Source: an uncultured Alphaproteobacteria bacterium
Lineage (GTDB): Bacteria; Pseudomonadota; Alphaproteobacteria; RF32; CAG-239
Assembly (NCBI GenBank): GCA_944391475.1
Contig: CALXTR010000015.1
Coordinates: 1 to 35,764 of the forward strand
DNA: 35,764 nt
Reading direction: 5' to 3'
This document shows, piece after piece, positions 6,758 to 13,572 of the stretch (its first letter is position 1; the number at the start of each line of letters is the position of its first letter). Position numbers and translations under genes: made by a program. The notes beneath the pieces were generated by a model. It saw only the letters and a program-made list of their open reading frames with translations. It was not told where the DNA came from and made no database searches.

Positions 6758-7534
6758 ATGGAATATAAATACATCGCAGTTGAGACTTTTGACAACGTTG
6801 GGCTGATTTGCTTAAATCGGGCAGATGTACTCAATGCCGTTAACGATGAGATGCTTGCTGAAGTTGCTCATCAGCTTGGCGTGTTTGACACCGATGATAA
6901 CATCAGAGCGGTTATATTAAAAGGAACCGAAAAGGCTTTTGCTGCGGGAATCGATATTTTTGAAATTCATCAAAAGCAAAAACAAGGCGGTTTTGTTTTA
7001 GGCGAATTTTATAAATCCTTCGCTTTGATTGAAGATTTCAGTAAACCGATTATTGTAGCCGCATCTGGGTATGTATTGGGAATCGGATTACAGCTTGCAA
7101 TGTGCGGAGATATCATTTTAGCAGCCGATAATGCGCGCTTTGGACAACCTGAAATCAGTCTTGGAACTTTCCCTGGGTTTGGAGCGACTCAGAAACTTTG
7201 CCAAACTATCGGCAGAGCAAAAACAATGGAAATGATTTTAACCGGAAGAGCTATGAATGCCCAAGAAGCAAACGAATCCGGATTAATCAGTAGAATCGTG
7301 CCGTTAGCAGATTTAGATGAAGAGTGCATGAGAGTGGCAAAACAAATTGCAAGTCTTCCGAGAATCGCCATTGAAATGGCTAAAGACTCCATCAATCATC
7401 CCCTCAAACAAATCCAAGAGCCGGGAATCGATTATGAAAATAAAAATTTGCAATCTTGTCTTAATAGTCAAGATTTTGCAGAATCACTCAATGCTTTTAT
7501 CGAAAAAAGGCCTCCAAACTATAAGAATCAATAA
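6758..7534 (+). CDS. Enoyl-CoA hydratase/isomerase family protein (crotonase fold)
   Basis: The 258-residue length and motifs fit the crotonase superfamily, which hydrates or isomerises acyl-CoA thioesters. AFAAGIDIFE (residues 60-69) and GYVLGIGLQLAMCGD (104-118) form the CoA-binding and oxyanion-hole regions. FGQPEISLGTFPGFGATQ follows, and TGRAMNAQEANESGLISRIV is the typical domain-end motif. One of the two catalytic glutamates is missing: the family motif GGGCELAM reads GIGLQLAM here, with Q112 in the Glu144 position of the rat enzyme. E132, equivalent to Glu164, is kept. It may be a poor hydratase, an isomerase or another crotonase-type enzyme. It lies between mutM and rpsT, the usual alphaproteobacterial place. 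The substrate cannot be told. Confidence 0.88.
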   Translation: MEYKYIAVETFDNVGLICLNRADVLNAVNDEMLAEVAHQLGVFDTDDNIRAVILKGTEKAFAAGIDIFEIHQKQKQGGFVLGEFYKSFALIEDFSKPIIVAASGYVLGIGLQLAMCGDIILAADNARFGQPEISLGTFPGFGATQKLCQTIGRAKTMEMILTGRAMNAQEANESGLISRIVPLADLDEECMRVAKQIASLPRIAIEMAKDSINHPLKQIQEPGIDYENKNLQSCLNSQDFAESLNAFIEKRPPNYKNQ

Positions 7535-7551
7535 ATTTTGTAAAATTGTTG

Positions 7552-7580
7552 TTGACTTCTCCGTGGCTTAGCGGTTATAA
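7552..7580 (+). promoter_or_regulatory. Sigma70 promoter of rpsT
   Basis: TTGACT (7552-7557) and TTATAA (7575-7580) are separated by exactly 17 bp. Each matches consensus at 5 of 6 positions or close to it. The pair lies about 50 bp before the rpsT start in the gap after the hydratase gene. It is the best-looking promoter in the window. Confidence 0.75.
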
Positions 7581-7632
7581 ATCATTACAAAATTAAACTG
7601 TAGTTAACTTTTATAAATAGGATGAATTAAAA

Positions 7633-7893
7633 ATGGCCAATCATAAATCGGCAAAAACCAGAATTAACAGAAACAACAAAAGAAATATCATTAACGGTGC
7701 TCGCAGAAGCCGTGTTCGTACTTTTGTAAAAAAAGTTGAAGCTGCTATTCTTGAAAACAACAAAGAATTGGCTTTGGCTAATTTCAAAGTTGCAGAATCT
7801 GAATTGATGTCTGCTGCTCGTAAAAACATCATTCCGATGAACAGAGCTGCTCGTACGGTTTCTCGTCTTTCTCACAAAATTAAAGCACTCTAA
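7633..7893 (+). CDS. rpsT: 30S ribosomal protein S20
   Basis: S20 binds 16S rRNA early in small-subunit assembly. The 86-residue, highly basic, helical protein has the typical start MANHKSAKTRINRNNKRN and the conserved end MNRAARTVSRLSHKIKAL. Length is exactly that of the family. AGGAT lies about 9 bases before the ATG. It has its own strong promoter and a long hairpin terminator, so it forms a single-gene unit directly upstream of the dnaA leader, the standard alphaproteobacterial arrangement. Confidence 0.97.
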   Translation: MANHKSAKTRINRNNKRNIINGARRSRVRTFVKKVEAAILENNKELALANFKVAESELMSAARKNIIPMNRAARTVSRLSHKIKAL

Positions 7894-7918
7894 TTTTATC
7901 TGCTTTTTGTACATTTTT

Positions 7919-7976
7919 GCAAACCAAAAATTCCTTACTTTTTTCTTGACAAGGGAATTTTTGGTTTGCTCTTTTT
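7919..7976 (+). terminator. Long-stem terminator after rpsT
   Basis: A perfect 16-bp stem (GCAAACCAAAAATTCC at 7919-7934 with its complement at 7954-7969) encloses a 19-base loop and is followed by TCTTTTTT. The loop and the start of the right arm overlap one arm of a second inverted repeat (7941-7956 with 8016-8031). Confidence 0.8.
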
Positions 7977-8031
7977 TAAACCAGAATCCAAGGAATCTGC
8001 GCGACTCTAAAAGAATCCCTTGTCAAGAAAA
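7941..8031. repeat. 16-bp perfect inverted repeat flanking GANTC cluster
   Basis: TTTTCTTGACAAGGGA (7941-7956) and its exact reverse complement (8016-8031) enclose 59 bases. The left arm lies in the loop of the rpsT terminator, so transcripts could form either hairpin only in part. The interval between the arms holds most of a cluster of four GANTC sites. Confidence 0.7.
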
Positions 8032-8159
8032 TTAATTGCAATGTTCGGTTTTTGTTTTGTTGTAATTATTTTTTTTCGTATTACTATCCAAGACATCTTA
8101 AATGAGTTGGTAATAAATTTTTAACGAATCTAAAATCGAATTTTTTAAGGTAAAGAATC
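7984..8159. promoter_or_regulatory. GANTC site cluster upstream of dnaA
   Basis: GANTC occurs at 7984-7988, 7993-7997, 8003-8007 and 8013-8017, with starts 9, 10 and 10 bp apart, and again at 8126-8130 and 8155-8159. GANTC is the target of the alphaproteobacterial CcrM adenine methylase, and methylation state controls dnaA transcription in Caulobacter. A similar role here is inferred. I saw no cluster of TTATNCACA DnaA boxes in the same gap. Confidence 0.55.
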
Positions 8160-8369
8160 AAAAAATTTATTAGTAACTGAGGCGAGATATTAAGTGGTGA
8201 TACTTGATGTGTGAAACTGATTTTAACACCTACATATAATAGGAATAAAATTTGAAATTTTACATAGCAAGGAATAGCACTTAAGCAATCAGTTTTTTCT
8301 GGTTGAGATAACCGGAGCTATGGGGAAGCTCTTAAATTTAATTATTGAAAATTATAATGGGGAGTAACA
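8032..8369 (+). promoter_or_regulatory. dnaA upstream region: -10 candidate and structured leader
   Basis: This gene-free stretch is AT-rich at its left end. A perfect TATAAT lies at 8235-8240 with no convincing -35. If it is the dnaA promoter, the leader is about 125 bases. That leader contains two short hairpins: CAATCAG (8286-8292) with CTGGTTG (8299-8305, one wobble pair) and GAGCT (8315-8319) with AGCTC (8327-8331). GGGGAG just before the dnaA ATG is a strong ribosome binding site. No open frame was found. Confidence 0.4.
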
Positions 8370-9815
8370 ATGGCTGAAGAAGCTTTAGATACTATTAATT
8401 CTGTACAAGATCAATGGGGACAGATTTGCAGCCAATTGAAGGTTGAAGTTGGTGAAACCGCTTTTGACAGCTGGCTTAAACCACTTACGCCAGGTTCATT
8501 TTCCGACGGAGTAATGAACATTTGTGTTCCGACCAGATTTATGCGTAACTGGGTAATTACTCACTATAGTGATCGTATTCACAAAATCTGGGAGAAAAAG
8601 AATCCGGAAATCCGCCAGGTTAATTTTGTAGTACAAGCCGTTCAAGATGAAAATAAAGGTTTGTACAATCCTTCTTGCCGCTCGCTCTTAAAGAAAATTT
8701 CTTCAAGTCCGGCTCCGCAAAATATCTATCAATCGGGGGTTAACTCCATCATTGCCAACAATCAAGAATTCAGCGCTAGCAACGACCAATCTGTTTCTGT
8801 GCCGCTCAATCCGCAATATACTTTCGATAACTTTGTAGTCGGCAAAACTAACGAATTTGCTTATGCTGCCGCTCGCAAAGTGGCCGAATCCAGAAATGTT
8901 TCGTTTAATCCGTTGTTCTTATATTCGGGTGTTGGACTGGGCAAAACTCACTTGATGCACGCTATTGCTTGGCACATCAAACAACAAGATCCTAGCCGCA
9001 ATATTGTTTATCTTTCAGCAGAGAAATTTATGTACAAATTTGTTAGAGCTCTGCGCTACAAAGATACTACTGCTTTTAAGGAACAGTTCCGTTCGGTCGA
9101 CGTATTGATGGTTGATGACGTTCAATTTATGGGTGGCAAAGACACCACTCAAGAAGAATTTTTCTATACTTTCAATTCGCTGATTGAAGAAGGTCGTCAG
9201 ATTATTATTTCTGCAGACAAATCTCCGGCAGATTTGGAAGGAATCGAAAGCAGACTTAAATCCCGTTTGGGCTGCGGTTTGGTGGCCGACATTCACCCCA
9301 CCGATTTTGATTTGAGAATGGGAATTTTGGAAAACAAAGCTCGTCAGCTCGGTGTAGAGTTGCCTCAGAAAGTTTCTGAATTCTTGGCTCAGAAAATTAC
9401 CTCTAACATCAGAGAGCTTGAAGGTGCTTTGCGCCGTGTGATTGCTCACTCGCAACTGCTTTCAGATAAAGAAATTACTCTGGATATGACTCAAGACGTG
9501 TTAAAAGATATGCTGCGTTCTTATGACAAACGCACCACAATTGATGAAATTCAGAAAAAAGTAGCAGAACATTTCAATATCTCGGTTAAAGAGATGCAAT
9601 CTTCTCGTCGGGCTCGGACGGTGGCCAGACCGCGTCAGATTGCAATGTATTTGGCCAAACAACTTACTTCTCGTTCTCTGCCTGAGATTGGTCGTAAATT
9701 TGACCGCGACCACACCACGGTTATGCACGCCGTTCGCAAGGTGGAAGAGCTGATTTTGGAAGACTCTTCTTTGGCTGAAAATGTTGATGCACTGCGTCGC
9801 GCTTTGGAAGGCTAG
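8370..9815 (+). CDS. dnaA: Chromosomal replication initiator protein DnaA
   Basis: DnaA binds DnaA boxes at oriC, melts the origin and loads DnaB. All four domains are visible in 481 residues. Domain I starts DQWGQICSQLKVEVGETAFDSWLKPL. Domain II is a short variable linker (about 95-145). Domain III is the AAA+ core, with Walker A GVGLGKTH at 187-194 and Walker B VLMVDD ending at 250. Domain IV ends with the helix-turn-helix region (RPRQIAMYLAKQL) and the DnaA signature DRDHTTVMHAVRKVEE. The start is fixed by GGGGAG nine bases upstream. It follows a long GANTC-rich leader and ends at its own terminator, so dnaN has a separate promoter. Confidence 0.98.
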   Translation: MAEEALDTINSVQDQWGQICSQLKVEVGETAFDSWLKPLTPGSFSDGVMNICVPTRFMRNWVITHYSDRIHKIWEKKNPEIRQVNFVVQAVQDENKGLYNPSCRSLLKKISSSPAPQNIYQSGVNSIIANNQEFSASNDQSVSVPLNPQYTFDNFVVGKTNEFAYAAARKVAESRNVSFNPLFLYSGVGLGKTHLMHAIAWHIKQQDPSRNIVYLSAEKFMYKFVRALRYKDTTAFKEQFRSVDVLMVDDVQFMGGKDTTQEEFFYTFNSLIEEGRQIIISADKSPADLEGIESRLKSRLGCGLVADIHPTDFDLRMGILENKARQLGVELPQKVSEFLAQKITSNIRELEGALRRVIAHSQLLSDKEITLDMTQDVLKDMLRSYDKRTTIDEIQKKVAEHFNISVKEMQSSRRARTVARPRQIAMYLAKQLTSRSLPEIGRKFDRDHTTVMHAVRKVEELILEDSSLAENVDALRRALEG

Positions 9816-9833
9816 TAGTTAACTTTAAGCCTC

Positions 9834-9866
9834 AACACCCCGAAGAAATTCGGGGTGTTTTTTTAT
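9834..9866 (+). terminator. Terminator after dnaA
   Basis: A perfect 11-bp stem (AACACCCCGAA at 9834-9844 with TTCGGGGTGTT at 9849-9859) has a GAAA tetraloop and is followed by a T-run. It lies 18 bp after the dnaA stop codon. Confidence 0.93.
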
Positions 9867-9904
9867 CTTAGAATAATCAAAGCCAAACATATGCAAAAAA
9901 GCTG

Positions 9905-9932
9905 TTGATGAATCCGCGTTTTTACTTATGAT
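9905..9932 (+). promoter_or_regulatory. Candidate dnaN promoter overlapping a GANTC site
   Basis: TTGATG (9905-9910) and TATGAT (9927-9932) are 16 bp apart, about 60 bp before the dnaN start. A GAATC site (9910-9914) begins at the last base of the -35 hexamer. Confidence 0.5.
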
Positions 9933-9990
9933 TTTCGCGCTTTGTGTTACTATTGGCATAATTAAAACTGAAATTTTAGTGGATAGTATC

Positions 9991-11109
9991 ATGAAGTTTA
10001 CAATTGAAAGAGCTAGCTTGCTCAAAACTCTCAGCCATATGCAGAGTATTGTTGAAAAAAGAAACACCATTCCGGTGCTTTCTAATGTGCGAATCGAAGC
10101 CTTAAACGGAGAAATCAGTTTCAAGGCTACTGACATGGACACCGAAATTACCGAAATGGTAGAAGCCGGTGTAAGCGAAACAGGAGCAACTACTGCTCCG
10201 GCGCATATGCTCTATGACATCGTGCGTAAGCTTTCTGATGGCTCTGATGTTGAAATTACCTTCCCTGATGAAAAAGGTCAACTCACCATTGCATCAGGTC
10301 GTTCTAAATTCTCACTTTCAACCATTGGCGTTGAAGATTTTCCGGTTATTTCTGGCGATGCGCTCCCGATTAGCTTTGTGATGGAAAAAGAAGAACTTAA
10401 AGACGTTATTGATCGTACTAAGTTTGCCGTTTCAACCGAAGAAACTCGCTACTATCTCAACGGTGTTTATATGCACGCCAAAAAAGAAGGTGAGGCAAAA
10501 GTCTTGCGTGTGGTAGCAACCGATGGTCACCGTCTGGCTTGTGTCGAATCGCCTCTGCCGCAAGGTGCAGAAAATTTGGCCGGTGTTATCATTCCGCGTA
10601 AAACCATTACGGAAGTTCGCAAGCTGCTTGATGATAACGGAGCTGAAAATATCACCGTTTCTATGTCGGAAAACAAGGTGCGTTTTGCTCTCAATGATGT
10701 GACTTTAACTTCTAAACTCATTGACGGCACTTATCCGGATTATGAACGCGTTATCCCGACAGACAACGATAAAAATCTTGAGCTCGGTGTAAAAGAATTG
10801 TCTTCTGCAGTTGACCGTGTTTCCGTGGTGGCTGAGCGTACCAGAGCTATTAAGATGATTACCGGTTCGGCTAAAGTTACCATTATGACTTCTAGTCCGG
10901 ATTTGGGTAGCGCATCTGAAGAAGTGGAAGCAAAATATGAAGGTGACTCCATTGAAATTGGTTATAACTTCCGTTATCTGCTCGATATCTTGAATGAAAT
11001 TAAAGGTGATAGCGTCCGTATTTCGTTTACAGACGGAACTTCGCCTTCAGTTATTCATGACACTTCTGATTCTAGCGCTATTTATGTTTTGATGCCGATG
11101 AGAGTTTAA
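9991..11109 (+). CDS. dnaN: DNA polymerase III sliding clamp, beta subunit
   Basis: The beta clamp is a ring-shaped dimer that tethers polymerase III and repair factors to DNA. The 372 residues show the three-repeat clamp pattern. It begins MKFTIERASLLKTLSHMQSIVEKRNTIPVLSNV and ends IYVLMPMRV, the conserved C-terminal strand near the peptide-binding pocket. LKDVIDRTKFAVSTEETRYYLNGVYM is the domain II signature. The frame is open back to 9928, but the ATG at 9991 is chosen because the family starts exactly there (E. coli DnaN has 366 residues). It is followed after 12 bp by recF, probably in one transcript. Confidence 0.97.
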   Translation: MKFTIERASLLKTLSHMQSIVEKRNTIPVLSNVRIEALNGEISFKATDMDTEITEMVEAGVSETGATTAPAHMLYDIVRKLSDGSDVEITFPDEKGQLTIASGRSKFSLSTIGVEDFPVISGDALPISFVMEKEELKDVIDRTKFAVSTEETRYYLNGVYMHAKKEGEAKVLRVVATDGHRLACVESPLPQGAENLAGVIIPRKTITEVRKLLDDNGAENITVSMSENKVRFALNDVTLTSKLIDGTYPDYERVIPTDNDKNLELGVKELSSAVDRVSVVAERTRAIKMITGSAKVTIMTSSPDLGSASEEVEAKYEGDSIEIGYNFRYLLDILNEIKGDSVRISFTDGTSPSVIHDTSDSSAIYVLMPMRV

Positions 11110-11121
11110 GTCTTGGGTTAA

Positions 11122-12345
11122 ATGAACAATACAGCGACAGAAATTCAGGTTCAAGTTACAGAAAAGTCAGGCGTTTTGCGTCTGACTTTAACTGATTTTA
11201 GGAACTATCCATTTTTGCGTATCAATGCCCATTGTGCGCCGGTAGTGATTACCGGTGAAAATGGTTCGGGTAAGACCAATATTTTGGAGGCCATATCCTT
11301 CCTTACCCCCGGGCGAGGATTACGTGGAGCCCGTTTGGCTGACATCAAAAGAATCACTCCGGCGCTTATCACCGACGAATATAGTCCGACTGAAATTGCC
11401 AATTTTAGCTGGGCGGTTTCGGCGACTGTTCAGAAAGGCAACGAGGAAATTGAAATCGGCACGGCGGCCGAAAAATCTATGCGCGAAACCGCCGATGAAA
11501 GCCGTAGTTTTGAACGTAGAATCGTAAAAATTGACGGCAATAAAGTTTCTTCTCAAGCAGAGCTTGGCAAATATATTTCGGCCAACTGGATTACACCCCA
11601 AATGGACCGCCTATTTCGCGGAGGTTCACAACCAAGACGGAGTTTTTTGGACCGCTTGGTTTATGCCTTTGACATAGAACACGCACGACGGACGGCTAAT
11701 TTTGAGCACTGGTACAAAGAATGGTATCAACTTCTTAAAGCCGGTAACACTGACAACAACTGGCTCAAAAGTCTGGAAGAAAATATGGCGGCAACCGGGG
11801 TGGCCATTGCGGCAGCGCGGCGTGAGCAAATTGCTAAGCTTAATCGGTTTATCGAATCGGAGCCCGATGACATATTCCCTAATGTGATGTTGGAACTTGA
11901 TGGCACTATTGAGCAAATGCTTGATAAAATGCCTGCGATTGAAGTGGAGGACTACTATCAAAACCTCCTAAAAAAACAACGCCGTAATATTATTTATAAC
12001 GACAGTGTTGATGGTGTCAATCGCACCGATTTTAAGGTTTATTACAAGAAAAAACATATGCCGGCCGAACTTTGTTCTACCGGAGAGCAAAAGTCGTTGC
12101 TTATTAGCATTATCTTAGCGCAATCTAAGTGTCAGACCTTGCACCAAGGCTTTGCGCCTGTATTGCTGCTTGATGAAGTGGCGGCCCATCTTGATGATAA
12201 AAAGCGCGATGCTTTGCTCCAAAAAATCGTCTCCTTAAAATCGCAGGCTTGGATTACGGCAACTTGCCCTGCTCCTTTTGCCAAACTGCAAGATGATGCC
12301 CTGTTTTTAACCGTGCGCAACAATCAAATCTCACCGACCAAATAA
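11122..12345 (+). CDS. recF: DNA replication and repair protein RecF
   Basis: RecF is an SMC-like ATPase that, with RecO and RecR, loads RecA at gaps. Walker A GENGSGKT is at 45-52. The ABC signature STGEQKSLLISIILAQ and Walker B VLLLDEVAAHLDD lie near the C-terminus. The family motif LRLTLTDFRNY precedes the Walker A. ISANWITPQMDRLF and GGSQPRRSFLDRLVYAFD are also typical. At 407 residues it is somewhat longer than most RecF proteins, partly from a 20-residue N-terminal lead; no better internal start is obvious. It sits directly behind dnaN, as in many bacteria. gyrB, which often follows, is absent. Confidence 0.95.
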   Translation: MNNTATEIQVQVTEKSGVLRLTLTDFRNYPFLRINAHCAPVVITGENGSGKTNILEAISFLTPGRGLRGARLADIKRITPALITDEYSPTEIANFSWAVSATVQKGNEEIEIGTAAEKSMRETADESRSFERRIVKIDGNKVSSQAELGKYISANWITPQMDRLFRGGSQPRRSFLDRLVYAFDIEHARRTANFEHWYKEWYQLLKAGNTDNNWLKSLEENMAATGVAIAAARREQIAKLNRFIESEPDDIFPNVMLELDGTIEQMLDKMPAIEVEDYYQNLLKKQRRNIIYNDSVDGVNRTDFKVYYKKKHMPAELCSTGEQKSLLISIILAQSKCQTLHQGFAPVLLLDEVAAHLDDKKRDALLQKIVSLKSQAWITATCPAPFAKLQDDALFLTVRNNQISPTK

Positions 12346-12376
12346 GAGAATTTTTTTAATCAATATTAACTCAAAA

Positions 12377-12404
12377 TTGACAAGTTTGGGGTTATTGTTA
12401 TACT
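12377..12404 (+). promoter_or_regulatory. Promoter of the PTS-associated operon
   Basis: TTGACA (12377-12382, perfect) and TATACT (12399-12404, 5/6) are separated by 16 bp, about 38 bp upstream of the unknown gene that leads the PTS genes. Confidence 0.65.
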
Positions 12405-12441
12405 ATGTAATAAAATATAGTTAACAAGGTGGAATAAGCTT

Positions 12442-12861
12442 ATGGAAACCCAATATTATACCCTGATTGAAAAACAGGATTTTTATGAAATCATTGAAAA
12501 CAAATACGGCGAGCTCGCTATCTTTATTGATGCGCGTGAAGGATTACCACAAAATCCGGTGCTGGAATTTGACGGCAAAAAAACCGCACTCTTAAAACGC
12601 GATGGCCGTTTGGCGGTTAAGCTTGATAATATTGATGCTGACACCAAAGAACCTTTGGCTGAGGCTGAGTTTGTGATGATTGCCGAGCTCAATGGTAAAA
12701 CCGTGGAACGGGTTTATGGTGTGCCGGTTGAAAATGTAGAAGAAATCGTATTTGAAGGACGCCAAACCAGAGCTGACGAGCTGGTCAAAGCTAAAACTCG
12801 TGAAGAGCTTTTAGCTAGCTTTGGTGCCGTACGCTCTTGGACAAACGGAAGCGAGAAATAA
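12442..12861 (+). CDS. Conserved-looking 139-residue protein leading the PTS genes
   Basis: I do not recognise a family. The protein is soluble and acidic, with alternating strand-like segments (ELAIFIDAREGLPQNPVLEFDGKKTALLKRDGRLAVKLDNI, given as a region and not a motif) and a C-terminal helix (DELVKAKTREELLASFG). It has no Cys and no signal peptide. AAGGTGG lies about 11 bases before the ATG. Its stop overlaps the next gene's start by one base (TAATG), so translation is probably coupled to the EIIA protein. That makes a role connected with the phosphotransfer pair likely, but this is context only. Confidence 0.75.
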   Translation: METQYYTLIEKQDFYEIIENKYGELAIFIDAREGLPQNPVLEFDGKKTALLKRDGRLAVKLDNIDADTKEPLAEAEFVMIAELNGKTVERVYGVPVENVEEIVFEGRQTRADELVKAKTREELLASFGAVRSWTNGSEK

Positions 12862-13283
12862 TGACTGACAATAATACAAATAATCTTATCGGATTGGTAC
12901 TGGTTACTCACGGTAATTTGGCGCTTGAGTTTATCTCGGCAATGCAACATGTGGTCGGCAAACAAGAAAATGTGGCGGCGGTTTGTATTGGGCCTGAAGA
13001 TGATATGGAAATGCGCCGTCAAGAAATTTTAGATCGGGTAAGTGAAGTGGACAGCGGAGCCGGAGTTATTGTGTTGACCGATATGTTTGGGGGCACTCCT
13101 TCTAACTTGGCCATTTCAATTATGGACCGGGCAAATGTCGAAATTATTGCCGGTGTTAACCTTCCGATGCTGATTAAAATTGCAGCTCTGCGCAAAGAAA
13201 AAAGCTTAAAAGAAGCTGTGTCTGGCGCTCAAGAAGCTGGCAAAAAATATATTAATGTCGCATCTCAATTGTTGGGAGCATAA
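12861..13283 (+). CDS. PTS system mannose-family EIIA-like protein
   Basis: This is a stand-alone EIIA domain of the mannose class, a phospho-carrier that accepts phosphate from HPr. GLVLVTHGNLALEF puts the phospho-accepting histidine at H17. GVIVLTDMFGGTPSNLAI and IIAGVNLPMLIKI are the family's other two signatures. The 140-residue length is right for the domain alone, and no EIIB, EIIC or EIID transport genes are near. In alphaproteobacteria such EIIA proteins belong to a regulatory PTS and usually sit with hprK and HPr. The frame is open a little upstream, but the ATG at 12861, overlapping the previous stop as TAATG, starts the family sequence. HPr follows after 3 bp. Confidence 0.92.
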   Translation: MTDNNTNNLIGLVLVTHGNLALEFISAMQHVVGKQENVAAVCIGPEDDMEMRRQEILDRVSEVDSGAGVIVLTDMFGGTPSNLAISIMDRANVEIIAGVNLPMLIKIAALRKEKSLKEAVSGAQEAGKKYINVASQLLGA

Positions 13284-13286
13284 ATT

Positions 13287-13568
13287 ATGGCTGATGATAA
13301 TTCTTACTCAGCAACACTCGAGATTTTGAACCGTAAAGGTCTACACGCTCGCGCGGCAGCAGCCTTTGTTAAAACCGCGGAGCAGTTTGATGCCGAGGTA
13401 TTGGTAGAACGTATTGGGCAAATAGTTTCCGGAACTTCAATTATGGGGTTGATGATGTTAGCAGCAGCCAAAGGTACTACCATTGATGTCAAAACCTCTG
13501 GAAACCAGGCAAAAGAAGCTATGCAGGCTATTTCTGAGCTTGTAAATAATAAATTTGGCGAAGATTAG
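13287..13568 (+). CDS. HPr family phosphocarrier protein
   Basis: HPr passes phosphate from enzyme I to EIIA proteins. The catalytic histidine is H20 in LNRKGLHARAAAAFVK. The regulatory serine region is VSGTSIMGLMML, with S51 in the position of Bacillus Ser46, the target of HPr kinase/phosphatase. The ASELVNNKFGED-type C-terminal helix completes the open-faced sandwich fold, and 93 residues is normal. It is 3 bp behind the EIIA gene. Keeping the HprK-type serine suggests an HPr kinase elsewhere, since neither hprK nor ptsI (enzyme I) is in the window. Its last codons overlap an upstream TTG of the methyltransferase frame. Confidence 0.94.
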   Translation: MADDNSYSATLEILNRKGLHARAAAAFVKTAEQFDAEVLVERIGQIVSGTSIMGLMMLAAAKGTTIDVKTSGNQAKEAMQAISELVNNKFGED

Positions 13569-13572
13569 CCAA

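Noticed and set aside
7894..8369. Origin of replication (oriC) in the rpsT-dnaA gap
   Set aside because: The gap is AT-rich with GANTC sites, but I could not find a cluster of TTATNCACA-like DnaA boxes, and in many alphaproteobacteria oriC is not next to dnaA. A cumulative GC-skew plot would be decisive.
9015..9455. A 146-codon reverse open frame inside dnaA
   Set aside because: It is a shadow of the conserved AAA+ domain of dnaA, with no start signal and no recognisable motif.
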